A stretch of DNA of 40,516 nucleotides from Acidobacteriota bacterium (lineage in GTDB: Bacteria; Acidobacteriota; UBA6911; JACQSX01). The notes below the pieces were generated by a model. It was not told where the DNA came from. It saw only the letters and a program-made list of their open reading frames with translations, and did not search any database. Shown here piece after piece: positions 1-8,234 of this stretch (within the stretch, counting starts at the first letter, position 1; every line of letters starts with the position of its first letter). The DNA is taken from assembly GCA_016211105.1 (NCBI GenBank), contig JACQSX010000019.1, positions 1-40,516 on the forward strand, written 5' to 3'. The position numbers and the translations under genes were made by a program.

Positions 1-135
1 AGGTTCTGAAACCTGCCCCGCAACTGCGAAATCAAGTCAGAGAACGAAAAGAAAGAACAAGGACCTCACACAGGGAAAAGAAAAAAAGCGCTTATGGAGT
101 TGTGTGCCTGTTGACAACCGGGGGCCTTATAAGGG

Positions 136-456
136 TTAGCCACCCACTCTTCGAACTTCCCCGGGCTTAACCTGGGAAATGACGCTCCTCAACTCTGGAA
201 GCAATGGCAGCAGGATCTCAAGTTTGTTGCGACGCGCCACAAGAACAACGACCGCTATCGCAAAATCCGAGACCCTCTGTTGATAACTGAGACGCTGATC
301 CGTTGTAATTAGGATATCGAATCTGCCCGAGGCCATTTCAAGAAGTGCACCATTCTCCAACGAGGCCCAGCCCATTTCTGGAACTGTCTCAACGTCGTGC
401 CCGGCAAGCTCCCTCCGAAGTCGGCGCGGGACGCACTCGTCAAGTAGAATTCGCAT
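136..456 (-). CDS. DUF5615-type PIN-like protein, probable toxin of a TA pair
   Basis: The 106-residue product opens with MRILLDECVPRRLRREL and continues with HDVETVPEMGW and a central FDILITTDQRLSYQQ block. This is the pattern of the DUF5615 family of small PIN-like proteins: an early Asp/Glu pair (LLDECVP) and a TTD motif form the presumed metal site. Members are usually encoded directly after a DUF433 protein, as here: the upstream partner's 3' end overlaps this start by 17 nt, so the two are very likely co-translated. By family analogy it may be an RNase toxin, but no activity can be read from the sequence. It ends with a normal stop; the 135 bases between it and the window edge hold no gene I can support. 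Confidence 0.8.
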   Translation of the reverse strand: MRILLDECVPRRLRRELAGHDVETVPEMGWASLENGALLEMASGRFDILITTDQRLSYQQRVSDFAIAVVVLVARRNKLEILLPLLPELRSVISQVKPGEVRRVGG

Positions 457-664
457 GCGCCAAGACCGATTCTTTGGCCAGCTCTAGCACGGCTACGGCA
501 TGCTCTCGACTTACGGTGGGGAAATCTTCTAAGAAGTGGTCGAGCGTGTCTCCCTCCTCGAGGTAATCGAGAAGTGTCTGGACTGGAACCCGTGTGCCCG
601 CAAACACAACAGCACCGCTCATGACTTGCTCGGAACGGGTGATGAGGGGCTTGGGAACGGCCAT
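440..664 (-). CDS. DUF433 protein, probable antitoxin
   Basis: A 74-residue protein with the DUF433 signature: ITRSEQVMSGAVVFAGTRVPVQTLLDYLEEGDTLDHFLEDFPTVS, in which the conserved G-T-R-V-P and the 'FLEDFPTVS' turn are clear, followed by a C-terminal helix. DUF433 proteins carry a helix-turn-helix-like fold and are commonly paired with DUF5615 or PIN toxins, acting as DNA-binding antitoxins. The start ATG at 664 has an AGAGGA Shine-Dalgarno five bases upstream and a TATACT -10-like box before it. It is the first gene of a two-gene unit with the DUF5615 gene (17-nt overlap). The antitoxin role is inferred from family and gene order. Confidence 0.82.
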   Translation of the reverse strand: MAVPKPLITRSEQVMSGAVVFAGTRVPVQTLLDYLEEGDTLDHFLEDFPTVSREHAVAVLELAKESVLAHANST

Positions 665-687
665 GTCAATCCTCTGTTACAGACCAA

Positions 688-693
688 GTATAA
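688..693 (-). promoter_or_regulatory. -10-like box for the DUF433/DUF5615 pair
   Basis: Read on the minus strand this is TATACT, 23 bases before the DUF433 start codon, with an AGAGGA ribosome-binding site in between. No good -35 hexamer is visible, so this is only a candidate. An autoregulated TA operon would need an operator here, but I see no obvious palindrome. Confidence 0.35.
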
Positions 694-938
694 CCCAGAA
701 CTACTGAAAGGTGTGGCGAACTCTTGATTCTATGGGTCCGCATAAGAACCCCGAAACATACAAATTTAATCCCTCCATTGTGCTCTAGAATCATTTCGGA
801 AACAAACTGTAAAACCCATTGGCTCAATACTCTAATGGCGATGAAGCGTTTTCTCGCGGGGGCTTTATCCGGGTGCATATAAGATCCCTCCGCAATCAAG
901 CTTGAGCAAAAGGTCAAGAAGAATTACAATGGGGTACC

Positions 939-1376
939 GTGTGGGTAATCTTGTTTGGTGTATTGTCGGCATGCTCCAGTTCCCTGCTCTGGGGACAGGA
1001 TGCGAGAACTCTGGCGCTCCTGAAGCAACATGCCGCGCACAACCCATTGAAGATAAGCTACGCGGCAAGGCCTGTCAGCAACAGAAAGGTTTCACTCACG
1101 TTTCGATTTGAGCAAAATCCCAGTTACGGCATCATCGTCAAACCGGAGCCGAACCTGGATGTCGTCAAGGGAGAGAGCTCGATCTTGCCAGCCAAGCTGG
1201 TTCCCGCCAATTTGCAGAAACAAGCTAAGTCGCCTTACTATGGCGAAATCGCGCCTATGACGGTCACCGTTGAGCGAACCCCCGGTCTTCAGGGTCGCAT
1301 TACATACTTTTTCTGCCACAAGAAAGACGGGTTTTGCGCTCGAAAGACTGACAAAGTTGATCTCCGGTTGCCCTGA
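939..1376 (+). CDS. small exported protein, possible lipoprotein, function unknown
   Basis: 145 residues from a GTG start. The N-terminus MWVILFGVLSACSSSLLWGQDA is hydrophobic and contains both a lipobox-like LSAC and a signal-peptidase-like WGQ-DA site, so export is likely but the mode is unclear. The n-region lacks the usual positive charge and the upstream Shine-Dalgarno sequence is weak, so the true start may have been lost or misread. The mature part looks like a beta-sandwich, ending in YFFCHKKDGFCARKTDKVDL. The two cysteines and the 'K-D-G-x-C' turn recall the C-terminal strand of DsbD N-terminal-like domains seen beside thioredoxin-like proteins, but that resemblance is from memory and weak. 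It stands alone: the neighbour downstream is convergent. Confidence 0.55.
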   Translation: MWVILFGVLSACSSSLLWGQDARTLALLKQHAAHNPLKISYAARPVSNRKVSLTFRFEQNPSYGIIVKPEPNLDVVKGESSILPAKLVPANLQKQAKSPYYGEIAPMTVTVERTPGLQGRITYFFCHKKDGFCARKTDKVDLRLP

Positions 1377-1440
1377 CGCCCTTGGGGACTGGGGCAGTCA
1401 TCCCACCGCACCGCGTTCCTTTCATGGATTTCGGTTTGTT

Positions 1441-2667
1441 TCAGAATGCCTCCGACCAAGGGCAGATCGGACGCGTATCCGGCCGTTCCCTCCACTTCTT
1501 GTCGAAGCGAATGAGCACGGACCCAAATCCGGCGCGTCCCCGCAGAGCGCCGAAGCGCAAATCCCGCAGGGCCACCGTCCAACCTTCCGAATCCGGCCAA
1601 CGCTCGAGGAAAGGAAAGCGGGCAAAGCGCAGGATGACCTTCCCCGAACAGGTTTGCATGGCTCGGTCGAACGGCAGATCGTTCAGATTCTTGAAAACGA
1701 TGCGGCTTGAAAAGACACCGCCGGCCCGTATATCAAATACGCCGGCGTGGTAGCGATCGGCAAGGTCGACAACGAATGTCCACAGGAACGGATTTCCGGA
1801 GACGGCCGCGGCAGCAACTTGCTTTGAGGGACAGTTCGAGCAAACCTGTGCCTCCGACCCAGCAGAAAGTTGATCTAGCGCCACGCGGTGTAATTGCCAG
1901 CAAAGCAAATAGTAAGCAGACAAAGTCACCAGACAAACGACAGCCAAGGACCGAGACCACGGCTTTAGTTGTCGTGATGCAAGCCCCCGAAGCAGCAGCA
2001 CCGCCGCGACGGAAACACACCAGACGATCCGGACAACTTTAAGAGGATCCGGAACCGAATGGCGCCCATAGGAGAGTACTGCCAACGAGATCATGGCGAT
2101 ACCCGCAATCCACAAACAGAGACGCCATTTCCCCCGTGACGTGATCAAAAACGTCACGCTCCCCAGGATCAGGTAAATCCAGGGATCCACGATTGCAATG
2201 AAGTCCCCATAGACCCAATGCTGGCTGAAAGGCCGCATAGGCCGCGCGCCATAAGCATTGCAAAAATCCAAGAGCAAATGGCTTCCCGTCCCCAACAGTG
2301 AAAGCGCAAAAAGATAGCCATACTTTTTCCGAGATTCCGCGGGACTTCTTCGAATCGCTTGATTCCACCTTAGAAAAGGAAGCGGCAATAACAAGGCAAG
2401 CAGGATGACTCCCCAGCAGGTGTGAGTATAACCCCGGTGATGTTCCAAAAAAACGAGCGGCGCCGTGATGCTTGTGACATCCATGTCCGGGAGATTGGAA
2501 GCCGCGATTAACAGCGTCGTCGCCGCCGAAGTGGTATCGGGAGGTGACGTTGAATCGTGATCCCGCTCAAAACATCCGCCTGGCCCCCGGCTTACGACCT
2601 CCAATCCTCGGTTGAGGCCCGTATGTGCCAGAGCTACCGCCAAAAGCGAGTGCGTTATATTGTCCAT
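1441..2667 (-). CDS. YdjM/LexA-regulated-type membrane-bound metal-dependent hydrolase
   Basis: A 408-residue protein beginning MDNITHSLLAVALAHTGL, the hallmark start of PF04307 (YdjM-like) proteins, in which the first His-Ser pair belongs to a predicted metal site. Further polar conserved positions follow: NLPDMDV, HHRGYTHTCWG and SHLLLDFCNAYG supply His and Asp residues between membrane segments. Roughly five to six hydrophobic segments follow up to about residue 250, including ILLALLLPLPF and IYLILGSVTFLI. The last 140 residues are soluble and, as in many family members, are probably outside the membrane core. The start at 2667 has an AGG-type ribosome site. The substrate is unknown. It is transcribed away from guaA, so the two may share the upstream intergenic region. 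Confidence 0.8.
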   Translation of the reverse strand: MDNITHSLLAVALAHTGLNRGLEVVSRGPGGCFERDHDSTSPPDTTSAATTLLIAASNLPDMDVTSITAPLVFLEHHRGYTHTCWGVILLALLLPLPFLRWNQAIRRSPAESRKKYGYLFALSLLGTGSHLLLDFCNAYGARPMRPFSQHWVYGDFIAIVDPWIYLILGSVTFLITSRGKWRLCLWIAGIAMISLAVLSYGRHSVPDPLKVVRIVWCVSVAAVLLLRGLASRQLKPWSRSLAVVCLVTLSAYYLLCWQLHRVALDQLSAGSEAQVCSNCPSKQVAAAAVSGNPFLWTFVVDLADRYHAGVFDIRAGGVFSSRIVFKNLNDLPFDRAMQTCSGKVILRFARFPFLERWPDSEGWTVALRDLRFGALRGRAGFGSVLIRFDKKWRERPDTRPICPWSEAF

Positions 2668-2905
2668 GGAATCAACCTGGGCCGCTTGACCTTATTATCT
2701 CTTCCTGACCAGAGAGCACAACGGAGTTTTGCAGTTACAACCAAAACGAATCATGGACGCATGACTGGAACAAGACGGCCGCATCCTGAATTCTTTCGGC
2801 CTGGATTCCCACTCTAGTTTTGTAGGGCGGACAAAGCATGATTTATATTTATTTTGTTGAGTTTAGATATCATTTTCTAGAATTAACTTCAATATAGATT
2901 CTAAT

Positions 2906-2936
2906 CTGACAATCGAGAAAGCAGGTCTGGTATACT
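2906..2936 (+). promoter_or_regulatory. extended -10 promoter of guaA, close to the ATG
   Basis: CTGACA (2906-2911) and TGG-TATACT (-10 at 2931-2936) are spaced by 19 bases. The TG one base upstream of the -10 makes it an extended -10 promoter. Expected transcription would begin about 2943, only a few bases before the guaA ATG at 2947. No Shine-Dalgarno sequence lies before that ATG, so the mRNA may be leaderless. The preceding 2835-2900 stretch is distinctly AT-rich. Confidence 0.5.
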
Positions 2937-2946
2937 CGCTCAAGCG

Positions 2947-4488
2947 ATGGCGGATGAACACGAAACAATCATCATTTTAGATTTTGGATCGCAGTACACC
3001 CAACTGATCGCTCGACGGATCCGAGAAGCTGGGGTCTACAGCGAAATCCATGCCTATAACACCCCGGTGGAAGTTTTCAAGAACAAGAATGTTAAAGGAT
3101 ATGTTCTCTCGGGCGGACCCGATTCCGTATTCGAGAAAAATGCTCCTAAGGGAGACCCTCGGCTCCTTTCCTGCAACGTTCCGATTCTTGGAATATGTTA
3201 CGGATTGCAGTGGATGGCTCAGGAGCAGGGGGGGAAAGTTGCTGCCGCGGAAGAGCATGAGTACGGCCGGGCGCACTTGCAGCGACGAGTGAAGAGTCCG
3301 CTTTTTCGTGGTCTACCCGATGAATTTTCTGTCTGGATGAGTCACGGCGACCATGTCGAAGTGCCGCCGGCCGACTATGCGGTGATCGGCATGACCGGAA
3401 AGACCATTTCGGCGATCCAGCATCGGCAACGTCCGTTCTATGGTATCCAGTTCCATCCGGAAGTGGCCCACACCGAACACGGCACGCAAATTCTGAAAAA
3501 TTTTTTATTTGAAGTCTGCGGCTGCTGCGGCGACTGGACCATGGGTTCGTTTGCAGATCGGACCGTCGCCCAGATCAGAGATCGGGTGGGCGCGGGACAG
3601 GCGGTGTGCGCCCTCAGCGGTGGTGTCGACTCCACGGTTGCCGCAGTGCTGGTTGACCGCGCCATCGGTAAACGCCTGACCTGCATTTTTGTCGACAACG
3701 GTCTGCTGCGCAAAGACGAATACCAGGAAGTGATACAGCGTTTCCAAGATAAACTCCATTTAAATGTTCTTGGGATCGACGCGCGGGCTGATTTTCTATC
3801 CAAACTGGAAGGCGTCTGCGATCCAGAAGAAAAACGAAAGATCATTGGCGCCGAATTTATTCGCATCTTTGAGCGTCAGGCAAAATCCCTGGGTCCTGTT
3901 GAATACCTGGTTCAGGGTACGCTCTATCCGGATGTGATCGAGTCTGTATCGGTGCGGGGTCCTTCCGCAGTGATCAAGACCCACCATAACGTGGGGGGAC
4001 TGCCGGAAAGCATGCATCTAAAGCTGATTGAACCTTTGCGCGAGCTCTTCAAGGACGAAGTGAGGCGAGTCGCACAAGAACTGGGTCTCGACCCCGAGTT
4101 CATCCATCGACAGCCCTTCCCGGGACCAGGTCTGGCAGTGCGTATCCTGGGTCCAGTCTCTGAAGAGCGGCTGAGCATTCTCCGGCAGGCAGATAAGATT
4201 GTGGAAGACGAGATACGTACGGCGGGATTGTATGAAAAAATCTGGCAATCCTTTGCCATATTGCTTCCGGTCAGCAGCGTCGGGGTCATGGGAGACGGGC
4301 GTACTTATGAGAACGTCGTTGCCGTGCGCGCCGTGCATAGCCAGGACGGCATGACGGCTGACTGGGTACATCTTCCCTACCCGCTGCTGGCTCGCATTTC
4401 AAATCGCATCGTCAACGAAGTGCGCGGGGTCAACCGCGTGGTCTATGACATCAGCTCTAAACCACCCAGCACCATCGAGTGGGAATGA
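2947..4488 (+). CDS. guaA: GMP synthase (glutamine-hydrolysing)
   Basis: 513 residues, the usual length. It converts XMP to GMP using glutamine and ATP in the cytoplasm, the last step of guanine-nucleotide synthesis. The N-terminal class I glutamine amidotransferase domain (about 1-190) shows the nucleophile in GICYGLQW near residue 83 and the His/Glu pair in FHPEVAHTEHG near 168. The ATP-pyrophosphatase domain follows with the P-loop ALSGGVDSTVAAV near 222. The C-terminal dimerisation domain has FPGPGLAVRILG and ends KPPSTIEWE, the family's standard tail. All key residues are present. It has its own promoter and is followed by 277 bases of repeat-containing DNA before dnaE, so co-transcription with dnaE is uncertain. 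Confidence 0.98.
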   Translation: MADEHETIIILDFGSQYTQLIARRIREAGVYSEIHAYNTPVEVFKNKNVKGYVLSGGPDSVFEKNAPKGDPRLLSCNVPILGICYGLQWMAQEQGGKVAAAEEHEYGRAHLQRRVKSPLFRGLPDEFSVWMSHGDHVEVPPADYAVIGMTGKTISAIQHRQRPFYGIQFHPEVAHTEHGTQILKNFLFEVCGCCGDWTMGSFADRTVAQIRDRVGAGQAVCALSGGVDSTVAAVLVDRAIGKRLTCIFVDNGLLRKDEYQEVIQRFQDKLHLNVLGIDARADFLSKLEGVCDPEEKRKIIGAEFIRIFERQAKSLGPVEYLVQGTLYPDVIESVSVRGPSAVIKTHHNVGGLPESMHLKLIEPLRELFKDEVRRVAQELGLDPEFIHRQPFPGPGLAVRILGPVSEERLSILRQADKIVEDEIRTAGLYEKIWQSFAILLPVSSVGVMGDGRTYENVVAVRAVHSQDGMTADWVHLPYPLLARISNRIVNEVRGVNRVVYDISSKPPSTIEWE

Positions 4489-4520
4489 CCGTGTCTGGGA
4501 GCACCCGTCTCGGAGCTCGT

Positions 4521-4583
4521 AAGTCACAGGTTACAAGCCAAAGAGCCGGAAGTGGAAAGCAGGGAGTTGGAACCGTGGAAGGC
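4521..4583 (+). repeat. degenerate 7-base tandem repeat array (left arm)
   Basis: The guaA-dnaE spacer can be read in steps of seven: AAGTCAC, AGGTTAC, AAGCCAA, AGAGCCG, GAAGTGG, AAAGCAG, GGAGTTG, GAACCGT, GGAAGGC. Most units begin with two or three purines, so a seven-base period is visible but divergent. Read on the opposite strand, the first units (GTGACTT, GTAACCT) resemble the units just before dnaE, so the two arrays are in inverted orientation. The rest of the spacer has no gene. Confidence 0.45.
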
Positions 4584-4653
4584 TCAAAGGGACCGATCGA
4601 GTTTCTGCGGCCACTTTCCGCGGTTCGACCTTTACCTATGATCCTCAACTGCC

Positions 4654-4765
4654 GACTTTTGACTCGTGACGTTTGGCCCGCGGTCTCCGGCTCACCCGAT
4701 TGGGGCGCTTGTCTGGCAGCTTTAAACTTTGTCCCTCCACGCGAGACTTGGGACTTGCGACACTC
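4654..4765 (+). repeat. 7-base GACTTnn repeats immediately before dnaE (right arm)
   Basis: Two clusters carry phased heptamers: GACTTTT-GACTCGT-GACGTTT at 4654-4674, and GACTTGG-GACTTGC-GACACTC at 4745-4765. The last unit abuts the dnaE ATG at 4766. They are inverted relative to the array at 4521-4583. There is no Shine-Dalgarno sequence in this stretch, so the repeat occupies the position where the dnaE translation signal should be. Confidence 0.5.
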
Positions 4766-7700
4766 ATGAAGAGCGACTTTATTCACTTACATCTGCATTC
4801 CGACTACAGCCTGCTGGATGGCGCCTGTAAGATCACTACGTTGGTGGAGCGCGCACGACAATTGGGCATGGACTCATTGGCCATTACCGATCACGGCAAT
4901 CTTTTCGGCGCAGTTGAGTTCCACGACGCGGCGCTCGAAGCCGGAATTAACCCCATCATCGGATGCGAGGTTTACGTCGCACGCGACGGTCACCGGAGCA
5001 GGAGTGGGCGCTCCGAGGGGAGCAACCATTTAGTGCTTCTAGCGCAGGACACCACCGGCTATCACAATTTGGTCAAACTGGTCTCCTACGGCTTTATCGA
5101 GGGCTTTTACTACAAGCCGCGCATCGACTACGAGCTGCTGGCAAAGCATCACCAAGGTCTGATCGCACTGAGCGCTTGCCTGAAGGGCCCAATCGCTTCT
5201 CACCTGCTGCAGGATGAGCGTAAAGCTGCCGCTACCGAAGCCGGCCTGCTCCAGGAAATCCTCGGCAAGAATAGCTTTTACTTGGAATTACAGGACCATG
5301 GCTTGGATGCCCAGAGAAAGGTGAACGAGGAACTACTGGAGTTATCAAAAAAATTGGGCGCCCCGCTGGTGGCGACCAATGATTGTCACTACATCACCCA
5401 AGAGGATTCCTTCGCGCACGACGTACTTTTGTGCATCCAGACCGGCAAAACCATCAACGACACGAATCGGATGAAGTACGTCGCTGAGCAGTTTTATCTA
5501 AAGTCGTACGACGAAATGTCGCGATCCTTTGGCCACCTTCCCGAGGTATTGCTGCGAACCCGGGAGATCGCGGAGCGCTGCAATTTCCGCATGGAAAAAG
5601 GGAAAACGCTATTGCCTCGTTTTGATGTTCCACCCGGTTATACGGTGGAAACTTATTTTGAGGAAGTCGTACGACGAGGGTTCGAAGAACGCCTGGTGCA
5701 GTGGCGACGGCTGGAAAGCCAGGCAAGACTCACCAATCCAATCACCGCGTATCAGGAAAGGCTGGAACGCGAAATCCAGATCATCAAACAGACTCAGTTT
5801 CCCAGCTATTTTTTGATCGTATGGGACTTCATCCGCTTTGCCCGAGAGCGCGGTATCCCCGTAGGACCGGGGCGCGGCAGCGCCGCGGGAAGCCTGGTTT
5901 CTTACTGCCTGCGCATCACCGACCTTGACCCGCTGCAATATGACTTGCTTTTTGAGCGTTTCATAAATCCGGAGCGCGTGACCCCGCCCGATATTGATAT
6001 CGATTTCTGCATGAACCGGCGCAATGAGGTGATCGAGTACGTGACTCGAAAATACGGCCGGGAAAATGTCTCGCAAATCATCACGTTCGGCACCATGGCG
6101 GCCCGTGGCGTCATACGGGATGTGGGGCGCGGCCTCAATATCGCGTATGCCGAAGTCGATAGAATCGCCAAATTAGTCCCCACCGCGCTCGATACCACGT
6201 TGGAGAAAGCGCTCGCTTCGGTGCCGGAATTGCGCCAAATGCAGAGTGAGCCGCGATACAAGCAGTTAATTGAAGTGGCACTGCGGTTGGAAGGGCTGGC
6301 GCGCCATGCCTCCACGCACGCGGCGGGTGTTGTGATCGCTCCCAAACCTCTTACGGAATATGTCCCGCTGTACAGATCGAGCAAAGACGAAATCATGACC
6401 CAATACTCGATGATCGATCTGGAGAAGCTCGGCTTGCTGAAAATGGATTTCCTCGCGCTGACCACTCTAACTGTGTTGCAGGACACCGCCAACCGCGTGC
6501 GGGAGGAATTGGGAGTCGTCATCGATTGGAACAACATCGGACTGGATGATCCTGAGACCTTCAAATTGTTCTGCGAAGGGCGCACCGCCGGCGTCTTCCA
6601 GTTTGAGAGCAGGGGGATGCGAGATATCCTGCGACGTCTCAAACCGGATCGCTTTGAGGATTTAATTGCATTGAACGCCCTTTACCGTCCGGGACCGATT
6701 CAAGGGGGGATGATCGACGAATACATCAAGCGGCGTCACGGCAAGATCAAAGTGCGTTACGAACTTCCCCAACTGGAAGACATACTGAAGGAAACCTACG
6801 GCGTGATCGTCTATCAAGAGCAAGTAATGCAAATCGCAAGTAAACTGGCTGGTTTCTCGATGGGCGAAGCGGATCTCTTGCGCCGGGCAATGGGAAAGAA
6901 GAAAGCCGATGTCATGCAGGCACAGCGCGATAAATTCCTCCGCGGTGCCGTCGCTAATGGCATCAGCGAAAAGAAGGCCGTGCGGATTTTTGACTTAATG
7001 GAACAATTCGCCAGCTATGGATTCAACAAATCTCACAGCGCCGCGTATGCTCTGATTGCTTACCAAACCGCATATTCGAAGTCCCACCACGCGGTACAGT
7101 TCATGGCCGCGATGTTGACCTGCGAAATGGATAAGAACGACAAGATGGTCAAGCATTTGCTGCAGTGTAAGGAAATGGGGATCGAGGTCTTGCCCCCCGA
7201 TATTAATCGAAGCGAGATGCACTTCAAATCGGATCAAAATCGCATCCTGTTCGGTTTGGCGGGCATCAAGAACGTAGGCGAATCCGCCATTCAGAGTGTC
7301 CTTCAGGCAAGGCGGGAAAAAGGAAAATTCACCTCCTTCTTTGACTTCTGTGAACGCGTAGATCTGCGCTTGGTCAATAAACGTGTGGTGGAAAGTTTGG
7401 TCAAGGCGGGCGCTTTTGACAGCTTCGGTTACCCTCGGGCTCGATTATTTCTGTCCACCGATGTTGCAATCGAACGCGCCCAAAAGCAACAGCGAGATCG
7501 GGACAGTGGTCAAAGCAGCCTTTTCGAAATGCTCCAATCATCGCAGGCCGGAGAACATGATCCTTTGGTCGAGGCGAAAGAATGGGTGGAAGCGGAGCGT
7601 CTGGCCTTTGAGAAAGAGACGTTGGGATTCTATGTTACGGGACATCCGTTGAAAAAATACGAGGAGGAAATCCGCTATTTCAGCAATGCCACGGTTTCCG

Positions 7701-8230
7701 ACTTGGGAGAGGAGCTATCGGGAAAAGAAGTGACTCTGGGTGGGATCATCACTTCTATGCGAAAGATGCAGACCCGAAAGGGTGACACGATGGCGGTGCT
7801 GCAAGTGGAGGATCTGACTGGGACCGTAGAGGTGATCGCATTCCCCCAGACGTACGAGCGTTCGGCGGCCCTGCTGTTAACAGATTCAGCGATTCTGGTG
7901 CGAGGGCGATGTGAAGTCGACGAGAACACCGGGATTCGGATTTTAGCTTCGGAAATTCGGTCGCTGAAGAGTGTGTGGGATCGCGGTATCGCCTCACTGA
8001 AGGTCACGATTCCTTTGGAGCGTGTAAATTCTGACTTCATTAATCAACTGAAAGGCGCCCTGGAACGTTTTCCCGGCAACTGTGATTTAGAGTTTGAACT
8101 ATTGCAATACAGCGATTATCGGCTGATACTATTGCCCCTGCAGATCAAAGTGAATCCCTCAGCAGATGTCTTGCGTGCGCTGCACCAGCTATGTGGACGG
8201 CAATCGGTGACGGTGATTCCACGGGGATAA
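4766..8230 (+). CDS. dnaE: DNA polymerase III alpha subunit
   Basis: The replicative polymerase core subunit, 1154 residues from the ATG at 4766. The frame is open about 30 codons further upstream, but those codons lie in repeat DNA and the family's conserved start is KSDFIHLHLHSDYSLLDGA. The PHP domain is at about 1-205. The polymerase palm carries GPGRGSAAGSL and the catalytic aspartates of PDIDIDFCMNRR near residue 410. The finger/thumb region includes FASYGFNKSHSAAYA near 755. An OB-fold (VTLGGIITSMRKMQTRKGD) begins near 990, and a short C-terminal tail follows. This is the DnaE1 layout, without the exonuclease domain of PolC. The stop is five bases before accA, and dnaE-accA adjacency is common in bacteria, so the two are probably co-transcribed. 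Confidence 0.97.
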   Translation: MKSDFIHLHLHSDYSLLDGACKITTLVERARQLGMDSLAITDHGNLFGAVEFHDAALEAGINPIIGCEVYVARDGHRSRSGRSEGSNHLVLLAQDTTGYHNLVKLVSYGFIEGFYYKPRIDYELLAKHHQGLIALSACLKGPIASHLLQDERKAAATEAGLLQEILGKNSFYLELQDHGLDAQRKVNEELLELSKKLGAPLVATNDCHYITQEDSFAHDVLLCIQTGKTINDTNRMKYVAEQFYLKSYDEMSRSFGHLPEVLLRTREIAERCNFRMEKGKTLLPRFDVPPGYTVETYFEEVVRRGFEERLVQWRRLESQARLTNPITAYQERLEREIQIIKQTQFPSYFLIVWDFIRFARERGIPVGPGRGSAAGSLVSYCLRITDLDPLQYDLLFERFINPERVTPPDIDIDFCMNRRNEVIEYVTRKYGRENVSQIITFGTMAARGVIRDVGRGLNIAYAEVDRIAKLVPTALDTTLEKALASVPELRQMQSEPRYKQLIEVALRLEGLARHASTHAAGVVIAPKPLTEYVPLYRSSKDEIMTQYSMIDLEKLGLLKMDFLALTTLTVLQDTANRVREELGVVIDWNNIGLDDPETFKLFCEGRTAGVFQFESRGMRDILRRLKPDRFEDLIALNALYRPGPIQGGMIDEYIKRRHGKIKVRYELPQLEDILKETYGVIVYQEQVMQIASKLAGFSMGEADLLRRAMGKKKADVMQAQRDKFLRGAVANGISEKKAVRIFDLMEQFASYGFNKSHSAAYALIAYQTAYSKSHHAVQFMAAMLTCEMDKNDKMVKHLLQCKEMGIEVLPPDINRSEMHFKSDQNRILFGLAGIKNVGESAIQSVLQARREKGKFTSFFDFCERVDLRLVNKRVVESLVKAGAFDSFGYPRARLFLSTDVAIERAQKQQRDRDSGQSSLFEMLQSSQAGEHDPLVEAKEWVEAERLAFEKETLGFYVTGHPLKKYEEEIRYFSNATVSDLGEELSGKEVTLGGIITSMRKMQTRKGDTMAVLQVEDLTGTVEVIAFPQTYERSAALLLTDSAILVRGRCEVDENTGIRILASEIRSLKSVWDRGIASLKVTIPLERVNSDFINQLKGALERFPGNCDLEFELLQYSDYRLILLPLQIKVNPSADVLRALHQLCGRQSVTVIPRG

Positions 8231-8234
8231 ACCC

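Noticed and set aside
111..133. TTGACA plus TATAAG near the left edge as a promoter
   Set aside because: The spacing is only 11 bases, far too short for a normal promoter.
835..882. Short peptide MAMKRFLAGALSGCI with a lipoprotein-like look
   Set aside because: It stops after 15 codons and is in a different frame from the gene at 939; it could be a decayed signal peptide, but one short frame is not enough.
4673..4765. A 31-codon N-terminal extension of DnaE
   Set aside because: These codons fall in the heptamer repeat DNA, and family alignment from memory starts at the KSDFIHLHLHSDYS segment.
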